This document shows positions 23,397 through 30,868 of a DNA stretch of 32,760 nucleotides, in pieces. The position numbers and the translations under genes were made by a program. Origin of the DNA: Fibrobacter sp. UWT2 (GTDB lineage Bacteria > Fibrobacterota > Fibrobacteria > Fibrobacterales > Fibrobacteraceae); contig NZ_FRBF01000026.1 of assembly GCF_900142545.1 (NCBI RefSeq), positions 1 to 32,760 of the forward strand, written 5' to 3'. Below the pieces are notes generated by a model that was not told where the DNA came from, did not search any database, and saw only the letters and a program-made list of their open reading frames with translations. The first letter of the stretch is position 1, and each line of letters begins with the position of its first letter.

Positions 23397-25004
23397 ATGA
23401 AAATGAAGCGCATGTTGTGTGCGGCCGTGATTGCCTTGGCTGCAGCGGAAACTTTCGGCGCGGTCTACTATGTGGCCCCCGACGGAAAGAATACGAACAA
23501 GGGAACGAAGGATAGCCCCTTCGCGACCCTCAATAAGGCGAATTCCGTAGTGAACGCGGGCGATACCGTTTGGATTCGCGGTGGAACCTACTTGCATACG
23601 GACACGAACTATGTGAAAAACGACAATATGTTCGCGGGCATTCACTTGACCAAGAGCGGCTCAAGCGACAACAAGCGCATTCATTACCTCGCGTACCCGG
23701 GCGAAAAGCCTGTCTTCGACTTCAGCAAGATGCCGATTGCCGACGGTTCGAACAACATAAGGTATACTTCGGGTATCTTGATTCAGGCGCAATACCTGCA
23801 CCTGAAAGGGCTCGAAGTCAAGAACGTGCCCATGAAGGGCGAATCTAATGTGGGCGTCTACATTTCACGCAGCAAGCATATCTTCTTGGAACTGATGGAC
23901 AGCCACCACAACGGCGGTTCGGGATTCTTCGTGAACGAGCGCGGCACGGGAAGTGCGGGCGGCCACCTGTTCTTGAACTGCGACAGTCACGACAATTACG
24001 ACCCCAACGGGCGCCAGGGCGACGGACAAAATGCCGACGGCTTCGGCGTGCATTACCAGACTAGCGGCGATACGACAAAGTTCATCGGGTGCCGTGCCTG
24101 GTGGAACAGCGACGACGGCTGGGATTTTATTAGCCAGGAATTCCCGGTAGTCATCGAAAACAGCTGGGCGATGGGTCATGGCTACAGCAACTACGGTACC
24201 GGCAAGCCGAAGGATGGCAATGGCAACGGCTTCAAGGCGGGGAGCAGCAAGACGGGGGTGCGCCACACTATCCGCAACTGCGTCGCCTGGAAAAACAAGG
24301 CGTCGGGCTTTTACGCAAACCACAGCAGCGGCGGTAACGACTGGTTCAACAATACGGCCTATATGAACGGTACCGCGTTCAACATGTGGGCGAGCACCTG
24401 GGATGCAGACGACAACCGCACTGACGGTGTGGTGCTTAAGGGCGACAAGGCTCACGTGATGAAGAACAACATCGCCTTCCCGAATAAGACGGCCTACATT
24501 GGCGGCGAATATGCGGCGGGCGAATACAATACCTGGAACCTGAACATTACCCCGAATGAATCGGATTTCGTGAGTGTGTCTGACCCGAGCATGACCGTGA
24601 CGGGTAAGGAACTCGGGCCTCTCGGCGGTGCTTTCGGGCCGCGCCAAGCTGACGGTAGCCTTCCGGATATTGACTTCCTAAAGCTCGCAAAGAACAGCCA
24701 GATGATTGACAAGGGCGTGAATGTGGGGCTCAAGTACGAGGGCAAGGCTCCGGATTTGGGTGCGTACGAATACGGCTATGTGGCGCCTGTTATAGTGCCG
24801 GTCGATACATCGGTTGCGCCGGTCGATTCGATTGCGGATTCTACGGATGCTTCTGCGGGCGACTCGACGACCTTTGTGCGCACGTTTCCGCAACGTAGGC
24901 AGAATATGCAGCAGCCGGGACGCCTGTTCTACGTGAACGGTCGCGCGGTGAATGCGCTACGTGCAGGTAACCGCAAGGCAGTGCAGCCCACATTCGCAAA
25001 GTAG
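23397..25004 (+). CDS. secreted PL9 pectate/rhamnogalacturonan lyase
   Basis: Predicted PL9 right-handed beta-helix lyase, 535 residues, second gene of the GH53 operon. A GTG at 23391 is in frame, but ATG 23397 has GAGG 5 nt upstream and gives a clean signal peptide (MKMKRMLCAAVIALAAAETFGA). It opens with VYYVAPDGKNTNKGTKDSPF, common in this fold. The calcium cluster and base of PL9 are visible: NADGF (D214), SDDGWD (D239, D240, D243) and GNGNGFK (K280). Their spacing closely fits what is known for Dickeya Pel9A. The fold ends with APDLGAYEYG. The tail is basic (GRLFYVNGRAV...FAK). PL9 members act on pectate or on RG-I; neighbouring galactanase favours RG-I, but this is inference. Confidence 0.88.
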   Translation: MKMKRMLCAAVIALAAAETFGAVYYVAPDGKNTNKGTKDSPFATLNKANSVVNAGDTVWIRGGTYLHTDTNYVKNDNMFAGIHLTKSGSSDNKRIHYLAYPGEKPVFDFSKMPIADGSNNIRYTSGILIQAQYLHLKGLEVKNVPMKGESNVGVYISRSKHIFLELMDSHHNGGSGFFVNERGTGSAGGHLFLNCDSHDNYDPNGRQGDGQNADGFGVHYQTSGDTTKFIGCRAWWNSDDGWDFISQEFPVVIENSWAMGHGYSNYGTGKPKDGNGNGFKAGSSKTGVRHTIRNCVAWKNKASGFYANHSSGGNDWFNNTAYMNGTAFNMWASTWDADDNRTDGVVLKGDKAHVMKNNIAFPNKTAYIGGEYAAGEYNTWNLNITPNESDFVSVSDPSMTVTGKELGPLGGAFGPRQADGSLPDIDFLKLAKNSQMIDKGVNVGLKYEGKAPDLGAYEYGYVAPVIVPVDTSVAPVDSIADSTDASAGDSTTFVRTFPQRRQNMQQPGRLFYVNGRAVNALRAGNRKAVQPTFAK

Positions 25005-25021
25005 TTTTCAATACCAAACAA

Positions 25022-25051
25022 GACGTCCCGACGAATGTCGGGGCGTTTTTG
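25022..25051. terminator. terminator between convergent PL9 and TIGR02147 genes
   Basis: GACGTCCCGAC, loop GAAT, GTCGGGGCGT with a T-run (TTTTT) on the plus strand. It lies 17 nt past the PL9 stop and 18 nt from the stop of the minus-strand gene, so it may serve both. Confidence 0.75.
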
Positions 25052-25069
25052 TATAAAAATTATGGAAAA

Positions 25070-25918
25070 TTATTTCCCGCCGACGGGGAACAGTGCAAAT
25101 TCCAGTTGGAAAACTTTATCGCTCCCTTCGTCTTCTTCGGCGAGGAGCGCGATTTCTTTACGGAAGGCGTTGATTCGCTCTACAATGCGTTCGTAGCCTT
25201 CTTGGCTGATTCCAAGTGTAAGGCCCGAAACATGGCGTGTGCCAGGAGCGTCGCGGTCAATGGAATCTGCAGCGAGCTTTAGGCAATTCTGGTGATAGCC
25301 GCGGAGTGCGAGTTTCGAGGTGCGATCGCCGGTGGTAATGGCGCTTTCGGTCAGCACGTACTTGCCCGATTCATCTTTCTTGATGAGTTGACATTCTTCG
25401 AGTAGCTTTACGGACTGTTTTGCCTGTTCGACAGTGATGTTCGGACGAACTTGCTTGGCGAGCGCCTCGTAGTTGCCGTCAAAACCGAACATTCCGATAA
25501 GGCTGCGGATCGTGAGATGCCGCCAGTCGGAATATACCATGTACTGAGCATGCCCGAGCAGGTGCTGCTTTTCGGCGAATCGTACGACTTTGAGTACGGC
25601 CTGCATTTGCTCGAAGGCGGCGTTGCGTTCGTCGGTTGTTTCGGCCTGGTTGAACTTGACAAGCGCTACGAAAAATTCGGTTTCGTGCTTGCCGAGGCGA
25701 AGCCCCGAAGCCACTTTGGGAATGCTTTGGCTCGAAAGGTTTTTGTCGCCGTTCATGACGCGGCTAATAAAGTCCTTGGCCTTGAAACCGATCTTGTCCG
25801 AAAACACGCGAAGCGAAAAGGCGGGGTTCGCCTCTTTCTTTGCGTTGTAGTAATCTTTCAAAAATTCCCGGTAATCCAGGTATTCGAAGATTCTTTTTGT
25901 CGGTTTCTTTTCGCCCAT
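25070..25918 (-). CDS. second TIGR02147 family protein, probable transcription regulator
   Basis: A 282-residue cytoplasmic member of the same family as the product of 13003. The N-terminal signature is RIFEYLDYREFLKDYYNAKK...FSLRVFSDKIGFKAKDFISRVMNGDKNLS, a helix-turn-helix-like head. A winged-helix-like segment lies at about 165-195 (TVEQAKQSVKLLEECQLIKKDESGKYVLTE). The C-terminal part (GLTLGISQEGYERIVERINAFRKEIALLAEE) matches the usual helical end of the family. It is divergent from the LamG lipoprotein at 26048. The ATG follows TACATTTAGGGT with almost no room for a leader, so the message may be leaderless. Its targets are unknown; the adjacent lipoprotein and the PL9-PL1 operon are the nearest candidates. 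Confidence 0.85.
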   Translation of the reverse strand: MGEKKPTKRIFEYLDYREFLKDYYNAKKEANPAFSLRVFSDKIGFKAKDFISRVMNGDKNLSSQSIPKVASGLRLGKHETEFFVALVKFNQAETTDERNAAFEQMQAVLKVVRFAEKQHLLGHAQYMVYSDWRHLTIRSLIGMFGFDGNYEALAKQVRPNITVEQAKQSVKLLEECQLIKKDESGKYVLTESAITTGDRTSKLALRGYHQNCLKLAADSIDRDAPGTRHVSGLTLGISQEGYERIVERINAFRKEIALLAEEDEGSDKVFQLEFALFPVGGK

Positions 25919-25963
25919 ACCCTAAATGTAAGAAAAAAGTCCGCGTAGAGGGGAAAAATCGTT

Positions 25964-26006
25964 ATATTCCCGTTGTCTAGAAACAACGCGTTATAATAGG
26001 GAATAT
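25964..26006. promoter_or_regulatory. nested inverted repeats between divergent genes
   Basis: ATATTCCC (25964-25971) and GGGAATAT (25999-26006) form a perfect 8-bp inverted repeat with a 27-bp spacer. Inside it lies the dyad GTTGTCTAGAAACAAC (25972-25987), the third relative of the GTTGTC/GACAAC family. Its place between the second TIGR02147 gene and the lipoprotein suggests an operator serving both promoters. Confidence 0.5.
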
Positions 26007-26028
26007 TTGTTTTCCTTTTTAGCGAAAC

Positions 26029-26040
26029 TATATTTATATT
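26029..26040 (+). promoter_or_regulatory. -10 elements of the second lipoprotein gene
   Basis: Two adjacent TATATT boxes (26029-26034, 26035-26040). TTGTTT (26007-26012) lies 16 nt upstream of the first. The distance to GTG 26042 or ATG 26048 is 7 nt from the first or second box, and no ribosome binding site is seen, so the message is probably leaderless or nearly so. Confidence 0.45.
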
Positions 26041-26047
26041 AGTGGTG

Positions 26048-27676
26048 ATGGATACTTTGAAATACTTTTTAGCGGGTTTCGTTGCCCTTTTTGTGGGTTG
26101 TTCTTCGGACAGCCAAGTGGCGGGCAATAGTGCCGAAACGGGTTCCCCGGAACTCGCGGGTATCTTGGTGCTTGACAATGGTAAGCCTGCCGCCCGTACG
26201 AAAGTTCAGTGTGTGCCGGGCGACTACAACATCGTTGCTGCAAGCGAGGCTGACCAAGTCCTGCCTTCTGCGTTCGAAACCGAAACGGATGAAAACGGCA
26301 ACTACGAATTCGATTCCATCCCGGCGGGCAGTTTCTCTCTCGAGGCTTTCCATCAAGAATCGGGCCAGATGCTTCTAGTGCAGGACCTGAGTGCCGAAGA
26401 GGACGAGCCCCTTGCTGTAAATGACACCTTGCGTAATTCCGGAACGGTCAAGCTTCTCGTATCGGGCGCGTTCCGCGAAAACCAAAGCGGCGAGGCCATC
26501 GTCATCGGGACGACCATTCGCAGAAGGGTTTCTGTGCAGAACGGGAAAATCGTGGTCGATAGCCTCCCGGCAGACACGTTTGAACTTATTGTTTACATGG
26601 ATGGCATGAGCCCGTTTGGATTTAAGGATGTTTCCGTAAAGCCTGAAGAGACTACAGTCTGGGGCGATTCGGTGACGTACACATTGAAAGCTCCGCTCGC
26701 GCTCCCCGAAGGAATTGATACGCTTGGCTCAGTTGTGAGCGATTTCCCGCTGGCCATTCGCTTGACGGAAAAAGAAATTGCTTTCGATTCCGCGGAGGTG
26801 GTGAACGGCCGCTGGGAGGCCGTGCGCATTTCGCAGGACGGAAACCGCAGCAAGAAACTCCCTATTGCGCAGACTTACTTTGACGCTTCTGCCAAAGAGG
26901 CTGTGTTCTGGGTGCGTGTCGATTCGCTGAATGTTTCAGATTCCCTGGAACTCCATTTTGACAACACCATGAACCCCGCGTACGCAAAGGATGTGTTCCC
27001 CACGAACCGCAGCTATTCTTTGGTGTGGCATTTCGATAGCGGCCTTGCACCTGTGGACGATGGAGCGGAAAAGGGATACTTCGAAGGTCTGCCGACAGGG
27101 GCCGTGGCTGCCGACGGTGTTGTTGGTAGGGGAGTGGAACTTGATGAAGGCGATGTTATTGTCGTCGAGAATTCGAGTGCGGCTGATTCCTCGCGCAAGG
27201 TGAACTTGAATTATGACGGCAGCGGATATTTCTGCTTCTCGGTGTGGGTAAAACTTGACAATCTCGAAGAAAAACAGACCATCTTTGAAAAGTCCAAGGA
27301 ATATGCGTTGCGCTATGATCCGGAGAAGGGTTTTGTGGTTGACCTCTGGGTTCCCGATACGAGTTCCGATTCAATAAAATACGCCTGGGTGTCTGGAACG
27401 TCTGATATTAAGGCAGGCGAGTGGGTGTATGTCGCTTTCAGTCGCCACACGATATCGCAGTCCAATTTCTACGTGAACGACCGCAAGATTGAAACGGAGC
27501 CGGAACAAATCGCTTGGACGGGCGTCCGTGAACTGGCCGACTTCAAAGTGGGCGGCTTTACCGGCATGATTGACGAACTCATGCTTGGGAGCTGTTACCG
27601 CGATGACGACTGGACACGCCTTACCTACCTGAACCAGCGTCCCGAAAATTACTGGCCAGCCCTTTCGGCCCGCTAG
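26048..27676 (+). CDS. lipoprotein with DUF2341-like region and C-terminal LamG domain
   Basis: Predicted lipoprotein of 542 residues. Start ATG 26048 is chosen over GTG 26042 because it gives the tighter signal peptide MDTLKYFLAGFVALFVGC (lipobox FVGC, C18). Residues about 33-105 resemble a carboxypeptidase-regulatory-like fold (GILVLDNGKPAARTKV...TDENGNYEFDSIPAGSFSLEA). A second beta-rich unit follows. About 225-320 resembles the DUF2341 type (FPLAIRLTEKEIAFDSAEV...FWVRVDSLN...LELHFDN). The rest is LamG-like (VWHFDSG...YFCFSVWVKLDN...GGFTGMIDELMLG). The end (MIDELMLGSCYRDDDWTRL) parallels the lipoprotein at 13898 (GIDEVFFFDGTQSNNWMRL). No enzyme motif is present. It is divergent from a TIGR02147 gene, so a sensing or glycan-binding role is inferred. 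Confidence 0.75.
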   Translation: MDTLKYFLAGFVALFVGCSSDSQVAGNSAETGSPELAGILVLDNGKPAARTKVQCVPGDYNIVAASEADQVLPSAFETETDENGNYEFDSIPAGSFSLEAFHQESGQMLLVQDLSAEEDEPLAVNDTLRNSGTVKLLVSGAFRENQSGEAIVIGTTIRRRVSVQNGKIVVDSLPADTFELIVYMDGMSPFGFKDVSVKPEETTVWGDSVTYTLKAPLALPEGIDTLGSVVSDFPLAIRLTEKEIAFDSAEVVNGRWEAVRISQDGNRSKKLPIAQTYFDASAKEAVFWVRVDSLNVSDSLELHFDNTMNPAYAKDVFPTNRSYSLVWHFDSGLAPVDDGAEKGYFEGLPTGAVAADGVVGRGVELDEGDVIVVENSSAADSSRKVNLNYDGSGYFCFSVWVKLDNLEEKQTIFEKSKEYALRYDPEKGFVVDLWVPDTSSDSIKYAWVSGTSDIKAGEWVYVAFSRHTISQSNFYVNDRKIETEPEQIAWTGVRELADFKVGGFTGMIDELMLGSCYRDDDWTRLTYLNQRPENYWPALSAR

Positions 27677-27711
27677 GCGTAATCCATAAATAATTATTTT
27701 TTTTGTAAAAA

Positions 27712-27807
27712 TGAGAACATTTTTGCAAAAAAATCGCTGTATCTATTGACTTTACGAAAAGAATAACTTATATTCTGTTTTGATATTTTGAGAACATTTT
27801 TGAGAAC
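27712..27807 (+). promoter_or_regulatory. promoter of the PL9-PL1 operon with repeated TGAGAAC sites
   Basis: TTGACT (27746-27751), 17 nt, TATATT (27769-27774). TGAGAACATTTTTG occurs upstream (27712-27725) and downstream of the core promoter (27789-27802), and a third TGAGAAC is at 27801-27807. The layout of one upstream and two downstream sites resembles a looping repressor arrangement. Function is inferred. Confidence 0.6.
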
Positions 27808-27848
27808 GGGAATGAATGTTTGTCGGAATATCAAAGGATGTACTTGGG

Positions 27849-29234
27849 ATGAATTATTTGAAGAATATCCGCTTGGTGGAAATTTTGACGGCAGCTTTTG
27901 CCGTTTTGGCGCTTGCCGGGAATACCCATGTAAAGCCTGGCGACGATTTTATTTCGGCCATGACTAAGGCCTCCGCCGGAGATACCGTCTTTTTTGAAGC
28001 GGGAACATACCAGGTGCCCTATACAGAGGGTCAGGCGAATACGATTACACTTTCTAAGTCAGGAATGGCGGACAAGCCCATTGTGTTCTATGCGGCGGGC
28101 CATGCGACTGCCGTGATAGACTTCCAGTTCCCGGAACTCACCTATGTCGACAAGGGCGTGGGGCTGAGCATGACCGGCAGTTATTACGAACTTCACGGTC
28201 TCGCCGTTACCCGTGCGGGATACCAGGGAGCCTATGTGACAGGGTCGTACAACAAGTTCTACAACATGTCGTTTTTCGAAAACCGCAATTCCGGTTTGGA
28301 AATTAACAAGGGCGGGAATCATACGCTGGTGGTCAACGTAGATGCGTACCGTAATTATGACCCCAAGAAAAAGGGCGGCATGGCTGACGGCTTTGCGAGC
28401 AAGCAGACTCAGGGAGCAGGAAATGTGTTCATCAACTGCCGTGCTTGGGAAAATTCCGACGACGGTTTTGACTTTTTTGATTCACCCGACAGTGTCATTG
28501 TCTATGATTCCTGGGCGTTCCGGAATGGGGTCAATGTTTTTGGCTATGCGGCCGAGCTCTTTGATGGAAACGGCAATGGCTTTAAGATGGGCGGCAATAA
28601 AGCCCAAGCGAATCACCGTTGCACGCGTTGTATTGCGTTTGACAATCCGGTAAAGGGCTTTGACCAGAACAACAATACGGGTGGCATTACGGTGGAACAG
28701 AGCCTTGCTTACCGCAACGGAAGCAGTGGTGCCGCCAATTATGGAATGGGTGGGGCGCTGAATGCGGGGCAAAAGCATCACCTGCGGAACAATATCTCTT
28801 ATAAGGGCAAAAATGCCGACTCTTTTGGTTCGTCTAGCGAACAGAAAACGAATTCCTGGAACATTTCGGTGACTGTGAGTGACGATGACTTTGAGTCGTT
28901 GGACACGAGCCTTGCGACGATTGCCCGAAATGCGGATGGACTGCTCCCGTACACAAAGTTGTTCCGCCTGAAAAAAGGGAGCGTCTTGATTGACAAGGGG
29001 ACGGAAATTGGCTTTGATTATGTTGGCTCGGCACCGGATCTTGGACCTTACGAATATGGCGAAATTGCAGCAGAATCCAGTTCTTCGGAAGTGTCTTCTA
29101 GCAGTGCTACAACGACTGTTATTCGCCGCAGGGTGGCCCCTGCTGACAGGCGTAAAGATGCTCCGAGGTTCAATGCATTGGGGCGTTCGGTAAAATCCGC
29201 GGAACCTTTCCGTTGGAGCGTCAGTTGGTTTTAA
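27849..29234 (+). CDS. secreted PL9 pectate lyase
   Basis: Predicted PL9 beta-helix lyase, 461 residues. ATG 27816 is in frame, but ATG 27849 has AAAGGA 10 nt upstream and gives a compact signal peptide (MNYLKNIRLVEILTAAFAVL...ALAG). The PL9 active-site set is present: MADGFASK (D180), SDDGFD (D204, D205, D208) and GNGNGFK (K246, candidate base). The fold ends with SAPDLGPYEYG. An SSSS linker and a short basic tail (RFNALGRSVKSAE...SWF) follow. It is a compact relative of the PL9 gene at 23397. It has its own strong promoter with TGAGAAC repeats and leads an operon in which the PL1 gene starts 15 nt after its stop. Likely substrate: pectate. Confidence 0.88.
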   Translation: MNYLKNIRLVEILTAAFAVLALAGNTHVKPGDDFISAMTKASAGDTVFFEAGTYQVPYTEGQANTITLSKSGMADKPIVFYAAGHATAVIDFQFPELTYVDKGVGLSMTGSYYELHGLAVTRAGYQGAYVTGSYNKFYNMSFFENRNSGLEINKGGNHTLVVNVDAYRNYDPKKKGGMADGFASKQTQGAGNVFINCRAWENSDDGFDFFDSPDSVIVYDSWAFRNGVNVFGYAAELFDGNGNGFKMGGNKAQANHRCTRCIAFDNPVKGFDQNNNTGGITVEQSLAYRNGSSGAANYGMGGALNAGQKHHLRNNISYKGKNADSFGSSSEQKTNSWNISVTVSDDDFESLDTSLATIARNADGLLPYTKLFRLKKGSVLIDKGTEIGFDYVGSAPDLGPYEYGEIAAESSSSEVSSSSATTTVIRRRVAPADRRKDAPRFNALGRSVKSAEPFRWSVSWF

Positions 29235-29249
29235 TAAAGAGGTGGAAAA

Positions 29250-30761
29250 ATGAAAGCAAAATATTTGGCAATTCTCTTGATGAATGTGGGGCTCTTTGCG
29301 GCTACCCCTAACTTCGATATGGTGGGGTATGCCACTTTGGAAGGGGGCACTACCGGCGGTAACGGGGGCAAGGTTGTGGAAGTCTCCAACTTTGCCGAAT
29401 TTAAGCAGTACGCCGAAGATTTGGAAACTCCTTACGTCATTATCGTGAAGGGTGAAATCAATACCGGTATCAAGACGTTTATCGATGAAAATGGCCATGT
29501 GGCCTCTTCGGGTACGGCAACGACTTATGGCGAATTGGTCTTGGTCGGCAATAACAAGACGATCATCGGTAAAGGCGAATCGGCGTTCCTTAATCGAGTG
29601 GGCCTGATGATTCAGAATAAACATAACATCATCATTCGTAACATCAAGTTCACCATGAGCGATGTTCCCATTAGCAAGACCGACGAAAACAAGGTGATCG
29701 CTTTCCGCAATGGGACAGAAGTTGTCCTCAATGACCCGGACTGCATCGCGATTTCTGCGGACTCTGCTGCCACTAACTGGGCTGACAAGAATAAGCAGGG
29801 AAGCCATAACATTTGGATCGATCACTGCGAATTCTATAATGCCTACACCAGCAACAAGGACCGCTACGATGGTCTGCTGGATGCCAAGAACAACATTTAC
29901 AATGCGACTTTTAGCTGGAATTATTTCCACAACCATCATAAGGGAAGCCTCATTGGCAATAGCAACGGAGATAGTCTTCGTCATGAAATAACGATCCACC
30001 ATAACTTTTATAAGGATCTGGATGCGCGTACTCCCATGATGCGCCATACTAAAATTCACCTTTATAACAACTATGTTCTCGGTCAGGGAACAGGCAACGG
30101 CCCGAATGTTCGCTATGGTTCTGACGACTACTTTGAAAATAATCACTATGCGGGCCTCAGCAAGGCGATTTTCGCTGGCGATGATGGCGTCGCTACCATT
30201 GTTGGAAACTATTACGAAGGCTGCGCCAACTTCCAGAGTAGTGGCTGTAACAGCAAAAAAATGAAGATTTCCGTAAATCCCGGTACTTCGCTTACTTCCA
30301 GGGATACCGCATGGGTCACTTACGATACAGAAATCCCTAAGGGAACTTTCAATCCCAAGAGCGTCTACAGCTATAGTGCAGATCCCGTAGGCGATGTGAA
30401 GGGCTTGGTGACAAATTATTCTGGCATTGGTAAAATTGATATCAGCGAATATGAAAAAGGAACGAAAATCGACCCGGTGATTGTTAGCTCAAGTTCTGTC
30501 GCCGAAGTAAGTTCTAGTAGCGTTACGAGTTCTTCAAGTAGCTCCGAAAACACAACGCGGTTGATTGCAACCGATGTCGAGTTCACCATTTCGCCTATGA
30601 CCAAGGTGCAAATTTTCTCCTTGACAGGAAAACTGATCAAGCAGGGCTTTTACAGCGAATGGGAACAATTGAAGTCTAGCCTCCCGCAAGGCCACTACAT
30701 TGTGCGAGGGCTTCACCAAACATTAATATTCCAGTCCCGAAGAAAATGCTCTCGTCTTTAA
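29250..30761 (+). CDS. secreted PL1 pectate lyase
   Basis: Classical PL1 pectate lyase, 503 residues, second gene of the operon. AGAGGTGG precedes the ATG and the signal peptide ends LFAA (residue 18). Signatures: NIWIDHCEF (D191, the vWiDH motif), DGLLDAKN (calcium ligands about 207-211), HHKGSLIG and DARTPMMR (R260 and R265, the RxPxxR motif with the catalytic Arg). It cleaves de-esterified homogalacturonan by calcium-dependent beta-elimination. A poly-serine linker (about 411-431) leads to a sorting-type C-terminus (VQIFSLTGKLIKQG...LPQGHYIVR). The last 17 residues look unlike other tails in the window, and another frame there looks more natural, so a late frameshift is possible. Codon use is more A+T-rich than in the enzymes upstream of 25004. 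Confidence 0.92.
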   Translation: MKAKYLAILLMNVGLFAATPNFDMVGYATLEGGTTGGNGGKVVEVSNFAEFKQYAEDLETPYVIIVKGEINTGIKTFIDENGHVASSGTATTYGELVLVGNNKTIIGKGESAFLNRVGLMIQNKHNIIIRNIKFTMSDVPISKTDENKVIAFRNGTEVVLNDPDCIAISADSAATNWADKNKQGSHNIWIDHCEFYNAYTSNKDRYDGLLDAKNNIYNATFSWNYFHNHHKGSLIGNSNGDSLRHEITIHHNFYKDLDARTPMMRHTKIHLYNNYVLGQGTGNGPNVRYGSDDYFENNHYAGLSKAIFAGDDGVATIVGNYYEGCANFQSSGCNSKKMKISVNPGTSLTSRDTAWVTYDTEIPKGTFNPKSVYSYSADPVGDVKGLVTNYSGIGKIDISEYEKGTKIDPVIVSSSSVAEVSSSSVTSSSSSSENTTRLIATDVEFTISPMTKVQIFSLTGKLIKQGFYSEWEQLKSSLPQGHYIVRGLHQTLIFQSRRKCSRL

Positions 30762-30776
30762 GGTAGTGGAGCAATC

Positions 30777-30792
30777 GTTGTCTGTAGACAAC
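30777..30792. promoter_or_regulatory. GTTGTC/GACAAC dyad 4
   Basis: GTTGTCTGTAGACAAC has 7 of 8 paired positions and is the best palindrome of the four. It lies between the PL1 stop and the terminator-like hairpin at 30813. Confidence 0.45.
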
Positions 30793-30812
30793 ACGTAAAC
30801 AAAGTTTTCGAC

Positions 30813-30840
30813 ACTCCTTAGCTTGCTAGGGAGTATTTTT
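30813..30840 (+). terminator. terminator-like hairpin before the HEGIH gene
   Basis: ACTCCTTAG, loop CTTG, CTAGGGAGT is followed by ATTTTTT. It may end the PL9-PL1 operon. It lies only 28 nt before the next start codon with no promoter between, so it could also act in the leader of the next gene. Confidence 0.65.
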
Positions 30841-30868
30841 TATGTCAGCATAAAAGTTGGAGTGTGTT

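Noticed and set aside
26042..26047. GTG start for the second lipoprotein
   Set aside because: It adds only Met-Val; ATG 26048 follows the nearer TATATT by the same 7 nt and gives the standard short lipoprotein signal. Kept as an alternative.
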